Shown here in pieces: positions 44,914 through 54,929 of a stretch of 64,000 nt of DNA. Source of the stretch: Bacteroides sp. CAG:443. GTDB lineage: Bacteria > Bacteroidota > Bacteroidia > Bacteroidales > Bacteroidaceae. Positions within the stretch are counted from its first letter, which is position 1. Each line of letters opens with the position of its first letter. Location of the stretch: assembly GCA_000432735.1 (NCBI GenBank), contig FR887775.1, forward strand, positions 32,786 through 96,785, in the 5' to 3' direction. The notes below the pieces were generated by a model. That model made no database searches. It saw only the letters and a list, made by a program, of their open reading frames with translations, and was not told where the DNA came from. A program made the position numbers and the translations under genes.

Positions 44914-45843
44914 TTAAGGTTCAACAAGATTATCCGAAGTACCCTTCATGCATTTCTCTGGATACTGCAATATCATGCGAGGTAATACACGCGACAAATC
45001 CGACAAACGCTTTATTCCGAAATTCTCCAACAAATATTTATCAATGAAAGCTACCTTCTTCTGAAGAACCAGCTTATAGGGAGGAGGCGTTTCATATTCG
45101 TCAATCTTCATAAGCCCATTTACATTCTTGGGCAACTGGCAGAGCAACAAGCTCATCGTTTCCGCGAAATCTACAACAGGTCCCGATTGTGCAGCCTTCG
45201 TAAAATACCCGAAAGATGCCATCAAGTCGGAGCGATCCGAATATTCTCCCTGCAATTCATTTTCCGTCCACTTGTTGTATTTCACGATATTATATTCGGA
45301 AAACTCCCGAAGATCAACTGGCCGCAATTCCAGCATATTTTTGGTAAAACAAAAGGTCGCTTCCCGCATCAAACGATATACAGCTTCCGAGCGAGAACAG
45401 TCAAAAACATTTACATTGTACAAAGGCATAATTTGCGTTCCCAATCCAGGCGTATCCATATCCTCCACCAGTCTGTCATCGAAGTTTGGAGCACCATAAA
45501 GGCGTATTTCTTTCGGATGATAACGCCGGACAAAATCCCTTCCGAAAAGTTTTTCCAAGTAGTCTATCCACAGTTCTTTATATGCTTTCATTACAGGCTT
45601 TACACGAGATAGCTCTACGGAGCGATTATTCAAAGCTATCGGATCCTTAAAAGGCATTTGCCTGTATACAACCTTGATATTATAAGGTATTTCAAACTCA
45701 GCAGCAAGCCATTTATCCAGTTCGGATACTTGTGCTTCGGGATACCCATCATTATCCCGAATATCATTGAGTTCTTTCTTGCATCCACCTAACATCATTA
45801 AGCTTGAAAGCAAGATAAAAGTATAGTATATGAATCTAGTCAT
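44914..45843 (-). CDS. Mx1-type metallopeptidase homologue lacking the zinc motif
   Basis: The 309-residue lipoprotein (signal MLGGC, Cys21) follows the 'putative zinc-binding metallopeptidase' (Peptidase_Mx1) family along its length, including FVRRYHPKEIRLYG, the Trp-rich KYNKWTENE region and a DFAE motif. Where the family has HExxH, this protein reads REATF (residues 160-164, 45352-45366), so both zinc His are lost while Glu stays. It is probably not a peptidase and may serve as a binding protein. It overlaps the susD-like gene by 8 bp. Confidence 0.75.
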   Translation of the reverse strand: MTRFIYYTFILLSSLMMLGGCKKELNDIRDNDGYPEAQVSELDKWLAAEFEIPYNIKVVYRQMPFKDPIALNNRSVELSRVKPVMKAYKELWIDYLEKLFGRDFVRRYHPKEIRLYGAPNFDDRLVEDMDTPGLGTQIMPLYNVNVFDCSRSEAVYRLMREATFCFTKNMLELRPVDLREFSEYNIVKYNKWTENELQGEYSDRSDLMASFGYFTKAAQSGPVVDFAETMSLLLCQLPKNVNGLMKIDEYETPPPYKLVLQKKVAFIDKYLLENFGIKRLSDLSRVLPRMILQYPEKCMKGTSDNLVEP

Positions 45844-47353
45844 TGTAATTTATTTTTTCAATATAATTAATAGCCTCACTAGGAAACGGCAAATACTTTC
45901 TAGAATCTTCAGGCTTTAAAACCCAATTCACATTGCGGACATCTCCCGTCTGATTCCGATCCACACTCATATTAAAACGTCGCAAATCAAACCATCTCAA
46001 TCCTTCGTGCATGAACTGCTGCCTGCTCATTTCCGATATCACAAACAGCAATGAAGCCTGACTGGCCGACAGAGGCCGATAATACGGCTGTATCCTATCC
46101 CGATCGGATGTCGGGATGAAATCCAATTCTTCCCTTTCCGGAGCTTCTCCCACACCCTTCGCCGTCACATGTTTTGCCAGGAAAAACGTTACGATATCAT
46201 TCAGTGCCAGCTCTTTGTTCTCAAGCATGGCATAGGCTTCTGCCCGGTGCAGCAGCACTTCCTCTGTTGTAAACAATACATTCATACAGAAATGCCCTCT
46301 CTTGCTGTTCAATAAACCTTCCGCATTGTTGAAATGAAAAAATTTAGGGAAATACACACTGTTTGAACCTGTATGTTTCGCCATTTTATTATATCCGGCA
46401 ATCTGATACAATGTTTTCGCCCCACTTCTTCCGACAACCCTCTGAAAAGTCGGCTCATCCAGTCCAAATCTGCCATCTACATAGTACTTATACCATAAAG
46501 ACTCAGTAACTGTAAGCAATAAATTACTTGGATTCTGCTCCGAAGCATAATAAGCAGTTCTTTCATCTGTCTGCAAATCACTGATATCCAAAAATGCAGT
46601 TATTGCCTTTTCCGGCTGCTGACCAAGTACATAGGCACTATAATCTATCACCTCCTGCCATTGTCCCGTATAACTGAAAAATCTTACAGCAAAGGCATAA
46701 GCAGCTTTCTTGTTGAAATGATATTTTACCTGATCGTAAAAATCATCTCTTACCCAGGCAAGTCCCAATCTCAGATCACGTTCTATTTTACGATACGTAT
46801 CCGCCAGATTATCCATCTTGTATTTTACCAACGCGTTCTTTTCTGGAGATTCTACATACACAATTCCAGGAAGATTTTTCGAATCCTCCTCTCCCTGATA
46901 AGGCGGTGCCCAGATATTGGCAATCATAAAATGCAAATACGCTCTGACCAGCAAAGCTTCAGCATATAAAGCCTGAATCTGAGGATCATGCTTGTCGGAG
47001 AATCCTGCCAATGCCTCCAATGCCTGATTAGCTTGCGCAATTCCTCTATAGCACTCCATCCAGTAGGCTTTCGGCGAATCCGGTTCCTCTTCATCGTAAT
47101 CTTTCCAATAAAACATTGACTCATCCAGTCTGGACGCTTCCAGAGAATTTCTTTTATCACCCACATTGTCCGTCCTCATCTCCAAAAAACGGAAATAACT
47201 ACTCTTCGGATAAGCACCAGTCAACAACTCCTTTATCTTCTCCTTCGAATCAATACGCACATCCGCATTAGAATCGGGAAACTTATCTAAAAACTGACAA
47301 GAACTCAGTGATATAAGAATCGGAAGTAAATAAATTTTTAAGGATAATTTCAT
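45836..47353 (-). CDS. SusD/RagB-like surface ligand-binding lipoprotein
   Basis: The 505-residue protein has a lipoprotein signal ending LISLSSC (Cys19). It has the SusD helical TPR-like N-terminus (YRGIAQANQALEALAG, YAEALLVRAYLHFMIANIW with PY.G following) and the C-terminal signature QFMHEGLRWFDLRRFNM. It forms the lid of the SusC barrel 10 bp upstream and captures ligand at the cell surface. No glycoside hydrolase is in the operon, so the ligand need not be a glycan. Confidence 0.9.
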   Translation of the reverse strand: MKLSLKIYLLPILISLSSCQFLDKFPDSNADVRIDSKEKIKELLTGAYPKSSYFRFLEMRTDNVGDKRNSLEASRLDESMFYWKDYDEEEPDSPKAYWMECYRGIAQANQALEALAGFSDKHDPQIQALYAEALLVRAYLHFMIANIWAPPYQGEEDSKNLPGIVYVESPEKNALVKYKMDNLADTYRKIERDLRLGLAWVRDDFYDQVKYHFNKKAAYAFAVRFFSYTGQWQEVIDYSAYVLGQQPEKAITAFLDISDLQTDERTAYYASEQNPSNLLLTVTESLWYKYYVDGRFGLDEPTFQRVVGRSGAKTLYQIAGYNKMAKHTGSNSVYFPKFFHFNNAEGLLNSKRGHFCMNVLFTTEEVLLHRAEAYAMLENKELALNDIVTFFLAKHVTAKGVGEAPEREELDFIPTSDRDRIQPYYRPLSASQASLLFVISEMSRQQFMHEGLRWFDLRRFNMSVDRNQTGDVRNVNWVLKPEDSRKYLPFPSEAINYIEKINYND

Positions 47354-47363
47354 AATACATAAT

Positions 47364-50300
47364 TTAAAAAGTCGTATTGATAGATAAGCTGTAGGTACGC
47401 TGTATCGGAGCTGCTACTCCTCCGGAACTCACAAATTCAGGATCCCTTCCGTTCAGTTTCTTGTCCGAATAAATCAAGAAAGGATTTTGCAGCTGCAAAT
47501 TGACAGAAGCAGATTTTAGTTTCAAGCGTTCACAAGCCTTAGTCGGAATCCGATAAGTCAGAGAAATACTTTTCATACGGATAAAACTACCATCTACCAC
47601 ATTGACATTCGAGAAATTATATGCATTGTAAGCCCGCTCGATATTCTGACGCCCTATCAATGTTATCAAGTCAGTACCCGGAATTACCGGAACATCCGTA
47701 CGTGATTCATCCCCTTTCGACAGCCATCTTTTACGATAACGGGTAGTAAACACATTCAAATCTCCATATTCAGCGTCGAAGGTAGGAGCCAGTCGCAATT
47801 TATTACCAATTTGACCAGACAGGAAGACTGAAAGTTCCCAATTCTTGAACTGAAACACATTCGACAATCCCGTGGTAATATACGGATCGACAGGTCCGTT
47901 ATACACCAGATAAGACTGATTGTACCGGGTATCATAAAAATTAGCCCCCGAAACCCGGGACAAAGCATTATCCTCCAACGGTAAGTTTCCCCAGTTAAAT
48001 GTAGGCAGTCCCCGTTCATTCAACCCGGCAAATTCGAACGAGTACAAAGCCCCTCTCGGGAAACCTTCCAGATTTCCCCTTCCGGTTCCTGCCACAAGAT
48101 CGAATGTAGACGGCGTATTGATGAGCCTCGTTATCCGCTGGTTATAGTAAGAAAAATTAAAGATTGTAGTCCACTGAAACGTCTTAGTCTGAACATTCAT
48201 GGTTTGCAGACTCAGGTCAAATCCGGTTGTTTTCATATCCCCGAAATTAGCCCACTTCTGATATTCTCCACCAATCCCCGGAGTACGAATCAAGTCAATC
48301 AGGTCGAAAGAATTGCGACGATATACATCCAGACTTCCAGAAATACGGTCATTCCACAAGCCCACGTCCAGTCCCACATTAAACTCATACATCTTTTCCC
48401 ATGTCAAATCCCTGTTTTCCAGATGCCGTAAATAGATAGCATATTCTCTGCTATGTACATCGGGACGGAAAGTTACCTTGCTGTCAAATACACTGACAGA
48501 GTTGATAGCATGCGGATTCATTTTCGCCACCAATCCATAACTCATCCTCACAGCCAGCTTATTCCATACATTCTTTGCCGGTTGGAAAAAATTTTCCTCA
48601 CTGATATTCCATCGTCCTCCCACATTCCAAGTAGGCAACCATCTCACCCGGTCACTCGTTCCCGAAAGATTGGAGCCCTCATAATTGCCAACCACATTCG
48701 CCACATAGCGGTTCTTATAGCTATAAGTCAACGAACCAGAAAAGACAATTCCCCTGTCGTACGTATGCTGCACACCAAAGTAGTCATCCCCCTCGGCTAT
48801 CGTCTTTTTGAATATATCCGGACTGGTCGCAATACCATTTGCTTTATCAAATGTAATTCCGTAACCCTTGAAACGATCCATATCGCTATCTGACATTTTT
48901 ACCTCAGCAAATGAAAAGATCTTCAGCCGATGCTCTCCCAAACTATAACTATAATCCCCCGAAATACGAGCTATATAACTTTGCAGCGAACGAGTAGTCT
49001 TATCAAATATTCCACCCATCGGAATAGCCACCTGTGCCGCCGACGACTGACCATCCCGATACAAATAAATATTATCCCTACGGAACACCTCATTTCCATT
49101 GGCACGATAAGCACCTATTACATTCGACCGCTCACCGATGCTATGCATCATGTGTGTCACCGCATGCCTTACATTCAGCAGAGCCGATAAATGCAGATCG
49201 TTTACCGGAGTCCAGTTCCCTTGTAAAAACAAACGGAACTCATTCATTTTTATTCTCATCTTATTTTGCTGATATTCCTCCATGATATTGAAAGGTGCCC
49301 AGTCATTACGATAATACTCATATCGACCACTATCATCATACGGCCTCAATGTACGGGAAGTGTTCAGCGCATAAGAAAAAGGATTAATATCGAAGTCACG
49401 TTTATAAGCTCCCGCTTCCAGATTTTTGATTCTCGGGAAAGTTCCCGGCGCATACTGATCTCTGAAATTAGCCTGAATACCGATAACAGTTTTCACCTTG
49501 TCCGAAAGGAATAGAGTGTTTTTCAAATTAACGGTCACTCTTTTAGTCCGGTCGGCAACTGTTTCTCCCGGATCATTATAAAAACTCAGAGAAGCGTATG
49601 TAGTACTTTTCTCTCCTCCATAAGACAATGAAAAAGAATGATTCTGCATCAGCGCATCCTTATAAATCAAATCGAACCAGTCAGTATTATACCCTGCGGC
49701 TTGTCTTAAAAAAATATCTTTTGCTGCATCCGTATTTGCCAGTTCAACCCCATTTCCATTATAATTCGTAATACGCTCAAACATCTGTGTATACACTCCT
49801 CCTCTACGTGCATACAAAGCATCATTCATCGTAAAATATCCTTTGTTGGCCATTTCCCGATAGACCTTCATCGTTTCCCGGGAATCCATCATATCGAATT
49901 GTCCATAATCAGGTTTAAATCTTTTCGACAACGTCAAATTATACGAAAGATTCAAACCTTTTCCTCTTTCTCCCGATTTAGTCGTTACAATAATGACACC
50001 ATTCATTCCTCTGGCTCCATACAGCGAAGTAGCCGACGCATCCTTCAGAACTTCAATGCTTTCAATATCAGCCGGATTCAATCCTGCTATATTGGAACTG
50101 ATTAACGTAATGGCATCACCCGACAGTAATTGTTCACTGTCGAGCGGTGCAAAATCTTCCAATATTGCTCCATCTACCACCCATAAGGGCTGCACATTAC
50201 CATTGATAGAACCTCCTCCCCGAATATTCATTTTAGGCGCCACACCAAAAGTACTCGAAACAGAAGAGATATTCAGTCCCGGAGCCCTGCCTTCCAACAA

Positions 50301-50738
50301 ACGAGAAAAATCTGCCTGTGGAGAAAAAGCAAAATCTTTCGTAGAAATCTTGGCAGCAGCTCCGACGAATATTCGACTATTGACTTGATTATATCCTGTA
50401 ACGACCACTTCTTCCAGCGAGTTATCGGAAGATTCCAACTCTACTTTTATAAATCGGTCCTCCCCAACCAATATGCTTTTCTGCTTCATCCCGACATAAT
50501 CGAAAAGCAATGTCTGCCCTTTATGGACCTGCATGGAAAACTTTCCGTCAAGATCGGAAACCGTACCTTTGGAAGTACGTAACTCTCGCACAGTCGCCCC
50601 CACTAAAGGTTCCCCATGAACATCCGTAATAATACCTTGTAGCAGCCAGCCAGAAGTCTGTTCTGGCTTGTTCTGTGCCCCAACCTCATCTGTACCTATG
50701 AATAATAATACAAAGAGTACTTGTAAAATGGTTTTCAT
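47364..50738 (-). CDS. SusC/RagA-like TonB-linked outer membrane transporter
   Basis: The 1124-residue protein has a signal peptide (MKTILQVLFVLLFIGTDEVGAQ). A carboxypeptidase-regulatory-like domain (GIITDVHGEPLVGATVRE) and a plug with SIEVLKDASATSLYGARGMNGVIIVTT follow, then a large barrel ending TYSLSINTTF. It is the first gene of the nine-gene operon and forms the pedal-bin importer with the SusD-like protein. The ATG at 50738 suits the signal peptide; 50747 is also in frame. Confidence 0.93.
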   Translation of the reverse strand: MKTILQVLFVLLFIGTDEVGAQNKPEQTSGWLLQGIITDVHGEPLVGATVRELRTSKGTVSDLDGKFSMQVHKGQTLLFDYVGMKQKSILVGEDRFIKVELESSDNSLEEVVVTGYNQVNSRIFVGAAAKISTKDFAFSPQADFSRLLEGRAPGLNISSVSSTFGVAPKMNIRGGGSINGNVQPLWVVDGAILEDFAPLDSEQLLSGDAITLISSNIAGLNPADIESIEVLKDASATSLYGARGMNGVIIVTTKSGERGKGLNLSYNLTLSKRFKPDYGQFDMMDSRETMKVYREMANKGYFTMNDALYARRGGVYTQMFERITNYNGNGVELANTDAAKDIFLRQAAGYNTDWFDLIYKDALMQNHSFSLSYGGEKSTTYASLSFYNDPGETVADRTKRVTVNLKNTLFLSDKVKTVIGIQANFRDQYAPGTFPRIKNLEAGAYKRDFDINPFSYALNTSRTLRPYDDSGRYEYYRNDWAPFNIMEEYQQNKMRIKMNEFRLFLQGNWTPVNDLHLSALLNVRHAVTHMMHSIGERSNVIGAYRANGNEVFRRDNIYLYRDGQSSAAQVAIPMGGIFDKTTRSLQSYIARISGDYSYSLGEHRLKIFSFAEVKMSDSDMDRFKGYGITFDKANGIATSPDIFKKTIAEGDDYFGVQHTYDRGIVFSGSLTYSYKNRYVANVVGNYEGSNLSGTSDRVRWLPTWNVGGRWNISEENFFQPAKNVWNKLAVRMSYGLVAKMNPHAINSVSVFDSKVTFRPDVHSREYAIYLRHLENRDLTWEKMYEFNVGLDVGLWNDRISGSLDVYRRNSFDLIDLIRTPGIGGEYQKWANFGDMKTTGFDLSLQTMNVQTKTFQWTTIFNFSYYNQRITRLINTPSTFDLVAGTGRGNLEGFPRGALYSFEFAGLNERGLPTFNWGNLPLEDNALSRVSGANFYDTRYNQSYLVYNGPVDPYITTGLSNVFQFKNWELSVFLSGQIGNKLRLAPTFDAEYGDLNVFTTRYRKRWLSKGDESRTDVPVIPGTDLITLIGRQNIERAYNAYNFSNVNVVDGSFIRMKSISLTYRIPTKACERLKLKSASVNLQLQNPFLIYSDKKLNGRDPEFVSSGGVAAPIQRTYSLSINTTF

Positions 50739-50763
50739 ATCTCTCATTTGCTAATTTTTTTTG

Positions 50764-50813
50764 CAAAAATATTCAGTATATACGGTATATGTCAATACCA
50801 ACAAATAGGTATT
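50764..50813 (-). promoter_or_regulatory. Promoter and dyads of the uptake operon
   Basis: On the minus strand, TTG (50793-50795) and TATTTTTG (50764-50771) are 21 bp apart. The dyad ATATAC-G-GTATAT (50778-50790) lies in the spacer. A second dyad, AATACC - 8 bp - GGTATT (50794-50813), covers the region behind the -33 element. Both share the half-site GGTAT. This is a strong candidate site for a repressor, possibly a metal-responsive one. Confidence 0.6.
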
Positions 50814-51185
50814 TTTAATATTTATGCAAATAAAATACAACATTTTCTCTATCTTACAATAAGGGAAAATGTACTTTGTCGTTGTTTATCAAGGAAATGC
50901 CTAGTATTAGTTTTCATAATAAATATTTACTATCACTATAAAGTGTTTATACGATTGTCTTTTATAGGCAGCGCTCTGTTGAGATGAAGGCATAAAAGAA
51001 AATTCCCGTCACTGCCTAATTTGCCAACAGTGACGGGAACGATATTCTTCGTACAACCATTGAAAGCAACTATCACAGAAAATCATTGCTTTGGTTGAGT
51101 CTGAGAAGGAACGCATTAAGGTGAGCTTACTCTAAACACACAGAATGAAACACTACCTCCTCTTTGTTGAATAATCCACAAACTA
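50814..51185. other. Intergenic region between the uptake and RM operons
   Basis: The stretch holds an imperfect hairpin ACATTTTC...GAAAATGT (50840-50872) with TACTTTG next to it, and the terminator hairpin at 51003-51039. The part 51040-51185 has a 20-codon open stretch (SQKIIALVESEKERIKVSLL) without a start. No gene can be supported. Confidence 0.45.
51003..51039 (-). terminator. Terminator of the type I RM operon
   Basis: TTCCCGTCACTG and CAGTGACGGGAA form a perfect 12-bp stem with a 13-nt loop. On the minus strand it is followed by TTTTCTTTT, about 150 bp behind the hsdR stop. Confidence 0.75.
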
Positions 51186-54100
51186 TTATTTGCCTATAGT
51201 AAAATTCAGACTTTTCATATTCTGTGCAATAACCCAAAGATACATAGTAGAAACAATGTGGATTGCAGAATTAAGTTCTTTCATTGAAGCATCCGGAGCA
51301 TTATGCGACTCGCTGTTTCTCCATTGCTTTACTAATTCCAGATAATCATAGAATTTATGATACCTTTCATCTGTATTGTTTTTCAGACCTCTCAGACAGC
51401 TGAGTGAGAATATACAATTTATAAATGTAGGCATACTGTTCTCATCCTTGTCATTTACCATTTCCTTGCCGTTCAACAAATAATATACTTTTTTCAGGAA
51501 CACTTCATATTTTGTCACAATGGTATTGAAATGCCTTCTTTTGTCTACCAGTTTCATTCCTTCCAGACAGTAAAGTCTGTTAAAAGAATCAAGTAACAGC
51601 TCGTTTGCTCCATCGATAGAAGATGTAGTTTGAACTTTCAATACATCAATAAAGCACGATGCTACTGAATTGAAATCAGGAAGGAACTGCTTTAAGTCGG
51701 CAAACTCACTTTCTACATCTGATAGCAATTTTTGCTTGAACAGTTCCGGTATAAACGGTATTTCATCTTCCTTTTTCTTATAGTTTTCATACATCACCTT
51801 AGCCATCTGTGTCATAACATTACGGTAGAAATCACTGTTTTCAAACAGTTTGGCGAAAGAGTCCATCTGCTCTACATAGCAGCCTCTTGCCACCTCATCG
51901 AATATCTGGGGAAAGATACTTTCCTCAAACTGCTTCTCGTCCGTATTGTTCGCCTGTTTTGTCAGCTTCTTTTTGGCTGTCGTGACCATCTTATCGTAAA
52001 TAGATTCCACTATAACACGGTCTGCCTCAGAGAACTGTCCCTGATACATGATGTTTACTTTATCAATGATACGGCTCAGCAAATCTTCATTGTCGTTCTT
52101 TGGCTTTCCTGCTTTTGGATTTTCACCTTTTATCGGTTTATTGTTGTCACCCAAACAAATGGAAACGGTTTCTCCTTCAGATATTTTGGAGTTTACCAGC
52201 ATAATCTGTTTGTCCAGATCTATTCTTTCCTTGGCGTTCTTAGGCAGCAGTCTGTACAGGTAGTCGGCATATACGTATGCTTTGTACAGTTCCTTATCGT
52301 ATGTTCTTGCTATCTGTGCCATATAAGAGTAGAAACGGACAAAGTTCTTGATTTTCGACCTTACCTCGAACTGCTTCTCTTCGTCCAATGCTCCATATCT
52401 ATCAATAGTATTCTTGAACGCATTCGACAGAGCCCCAAGGCGGTCTTTCTGTTTAGTAATATTTTCCAACAAATCATAGAATTTCTGTTCGTCCCCCTCT
52501 GTCCATAGCTGGAACATCTGTATGTCCTTTCTGAAAGTATATACATAGTTCACGTCAACAGGCTTTATCAACTCTGTACCTTTATAGAAGGGTTCGAACG
52601 ATTTCTTAATATCCTCCGGCTTGTTGCAGAAGTCGAGCACATATGTATCCTTCTTGTCCTTATGCCATCTGTTTAGACGTGAAAGCGTTTGCACAGCCTT
52701 TACGTCCTTCAGCTTCTTGTCAACAAACATTGTATGCAATAGAGGCTCATCGAAACCGGTCTGATACTTGTCCGCAACAACCAGCATATTATACAAATCC
52801 GAAGCAAAATACAAAGGCAATTTGGCTTCCGAGATGTTTCTTCCATCAGTGGAGTTCAACTTTGTTTCGGTATATTCAACACCCTCATACGATACCGTAC
52901 CGGAGAAAGCAACCATAGGATTTACATCAGTAATATTGTTTTCCTGGCAATACCTCTTAATTTCCAGAAAATAACGTACCGCATGAGCACGCGAAGAACA
53001 TACCACCATAGCTTTTGCCTTTCCAAGCATGGCATTCAGTGTCACCTCTCTGAATTTCTCCACAATGATAGCCGTTTTCTGAGCTATCACATGCTGATGA
53101 TTATCATGGAAAGCCTTTATGGCACGCGTGGCAGGAGTCTCCTCATACGAAGGATCAGACTCTATACGCTTAGCTATCTCGTAAGTAGTATCATACGTGG
53201 TATAATATTTCAGTACGTCCTTAATGAATCCTTCCTCTATAGCCTGTAACATGGAATAATTATGGTATGCCACATACTTGTTGTCTTCCGGATTTTCCCC
53301 TTCCTCAGCCAACTCTCCGAAAGTCTGTAGAGTTTTGGGCTTTGGGGTTGCTGTAAATGCATAGAAGTATAGATTGTTGTGCTGCCCCTGCGTCAGCAAA
53401 TCTTCAAGCAAGGCATCTTTCTTTTTTTCCAGTTCCTCTGCCTCTATTTCTTCCATTTCTGCATATTCACGTAACGCTTCATCTGTGTCAGCTAAAGCAG
53501 CTTTCAGTTTTTCCGCACTCTTGCCCGACTGTGACGAATGGGCTTCATCCACGATGATAGCATATCTTTTCCCGCTTCGGCTCGTCAGTTCCTTGTAGAT
53601 AACCGGAAAACGGTGCAGGGTAGTGATAACAATTCTTGTATTATCATCGTTTATGATTCTTGCCAGTTTCTCCGAGTTATCAGAATCGGTAATAGTTTCT
53701 ATCTGCCCGTCTATATGGTCGAATCCAAGAATTGTACTTTGAAGTTGCTTGTTCAGAACACGCCTGTCGGTGATGACAAACACACTGTTGAACATATTCT
53801 TCATCTCTACACTTTGGAGTCCTGCAAGGCGATAAGTAAGCCATGCAATAGAATTCGATTTTCCCGAACCAGCCGAGTGCTGGATAAGATAATTATTTCC
53901 GTGCGGTTTTCTCAAAGAAAAGTATGTTGTCTTTTTATCAGCTGCCATATCATACCTTACCTCTTCTTCACCATTACGTCTTTGAGATATATTTGAATAA
54001 TAAGTGTCAGACACTAATTTTTCTACTACATCCAACTGATGATAACGCGGGAAGATGATCTTAACCGAAGTTTCCGTAATTTCTTTCTCCCTGCCATGCT

Positions 54101-54929
54101 TGTCGATTATAATCTTCAGTTTCTCTTCTTCCTGACGCGAGATGTAACGCTGGAGTATGGAAAGCAACATATCCCTGCGCAATACCTTTTCCCACAGATA
54201 GGCAGTCACATATCCCCCATCCTCACGTTCCGGATTACCAGCACCTCCTACTTCACCAGCCCCGTTAGAGCCCTGGTTGAACGGGATAAAGAAAGTCTTT
54301 TCCTTTTTCAGTTCAGTAGTAAGAGCTACCTCATACAGGTCAACCCCGAAGTATACCAATATTCTATTGTTGAAATGAAACAGCGGTTCCTTCGGATCCC
54401 TGTCCGTGCACCACTGGCGTTTAGAATCCTCCACATTCTGACCCGTAATCTGGTTCTTCAGTTCGAGTGCCACCACAGGAATTCCGTTTAATGAAAGCAC
54501 CATGTCTATAGTATTCTTATTCAGTCTGGAATAAGCAAACTGACGTGTCACTGTAAGAATATTTGCATCATAATTTGCCACAAGCTCATCATTTAGCGTC
54601 GAAGCCGGAGCAAAATAACAGAACCTGATATTGATGCCCACATCGCTTATCCCCTTACGCAGCACATAAATCAGTCCGTAGCGCGACACATCATCCTGAA
54701 ACACACGGTACAGCTGCCTTTCAGCCTTATCTCCATACTTAGTTACATATCGTTTCCACTGCTTTGGCTGGGTCTTCTCTATAAAGGAGATAAGTACAGG
54801 CATGTCTATAGCCCTGTCTTTGTCGTATGTATCTTGATTGCCTTTGATATATCCTCCCTTTGTAATCAGGTAGCGTTCGATATCTGCTTCAAAATTCTTT
54901 TCTTTCAAGTCTGTGGTATCCATAGTCAT
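51186..54929 (-). CDS. hsdR: Type I restriction enzyme, R subunit
   Basis: The 1247-residue protein has an N-terminal nuclease region with VVALELKNQ (PD-ExK core). A motor has the Walker A loop HSAGSGKSNSIAWLTYRL, Walker B IIVDEAHSS and SRLNRWHKDK-type helicase motif VI region. A C-terminal helical part binds the methylase core. It pulls DNA past the enzyme and cuts unmodified DNA at a distance. It overlaps the fic gene by 4 bp and is the last gene of the operon. It appears intact. Confidence 0.95.
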   Translation of the reverse strand: MTMDTTDLKEKNFEADIERYLITKGGYIKGNQDTYDKDRAIDMPVLISFIEKTQPKQWKRYVTKYGDKAERQLYRVFQDDVSRYGLIYVLRKGISDVGINIRFCYFAPASTLNDELVANYDANILTVTRQFAYSRLNKNTIDMVLSLNGIPVVALELKNQITGQNVEDSKRQWCTDRDPKEPLFHFNNRILVYFGVDLYEVALTTELKKEKTFFIPFNQGSNGAGEVGGAGNPEREDGGYVTAYLWEKVLRRDMLLSILQRYISRQEEEKLKIIIDKHGREKEITETSVKIIFPRYHQLDVVEKLVSDTYYSNISQRRNGEEEVRYDMAADKKTTYFSLRKPHGNNYLIQHSAGSGKSNSIAWLTYRLAGLQSVEMKNMFNSVFVITDRRVLNKQLQSTILGFDHIDGQIETITDSDNSEKLARIINDDNTRIVITTLHRFPVIYKELTSRSGKRYAIIVDEAHSSQSGKSAEKLKAALADTDEALREYAEMEEIEAEELEKKKDALLEDLLTQGQHNNLYFYAFTATPKPKTLQTFGELAEEGENPEDNKYVAYHNYSMLQAIEEGFIKDVLKYYTTYDTTYEIAKRIESDPSYEETPATRAIKAFHDNHQHVIAQKTAIIVEKFREVTLNAMLGKAKAMVVCSSRAHAVRYFLEIKRYCQENNITDVNPMVAFSGTVSYEGVEYTETKLNSTDGRNISEAKLPLYFASDLYNMLVVADKYQTGFDEPLLHTMFVDKKLKDVKAVQTLSRLNRWHKDKKDTYVLDFCNKPEDIKKSFEPFYKGTELIKPVDVNYVYTFRKDIQMFQLWTEGDEQKFYDLLENITKQKDRLGALSNAFKNTIDRYGALDEEKQFEVRSKIKNFVRFYSYMAQIARTYDKELYKAYVYADYLYRLLPKNAKERIDLDKQIMLVNSKISEGETVSICLGDNNKPIKGENPKAGKPKNDNEDLLSRIIDKVNIMYQGQFSEADRVIVESIYDKMVTTAKKKLTKQANNTDEKQFEESIFPQIFDEVARGCYVEQMDSFAKLFENSDFYRNVMTQMAKVMYENYKKKEDEIPFIPELFKQKLLSDVESEFADLKQFLPDFNSVASCFIDVLKVQTTSSIDGANELLLDSFNRLYCLEGMKLVDKRRHFNTIVTKYEVFLKKVYYLLNGKEMVNDKDENSMPTFINCIFSLSCLRGLKNNTDERYHKFYDYLELVKQWRNSESHNAPDASMKELNSAIHIVSTMYLWVIAQNMKSLNFTIGK

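Noticed and set aside
51072..51140. Short open stretch SQKIIALVESEKERIKVSLL behind the RM operon
   Set aside because: Only about 20 codons, preceded by stops, with no start codon.
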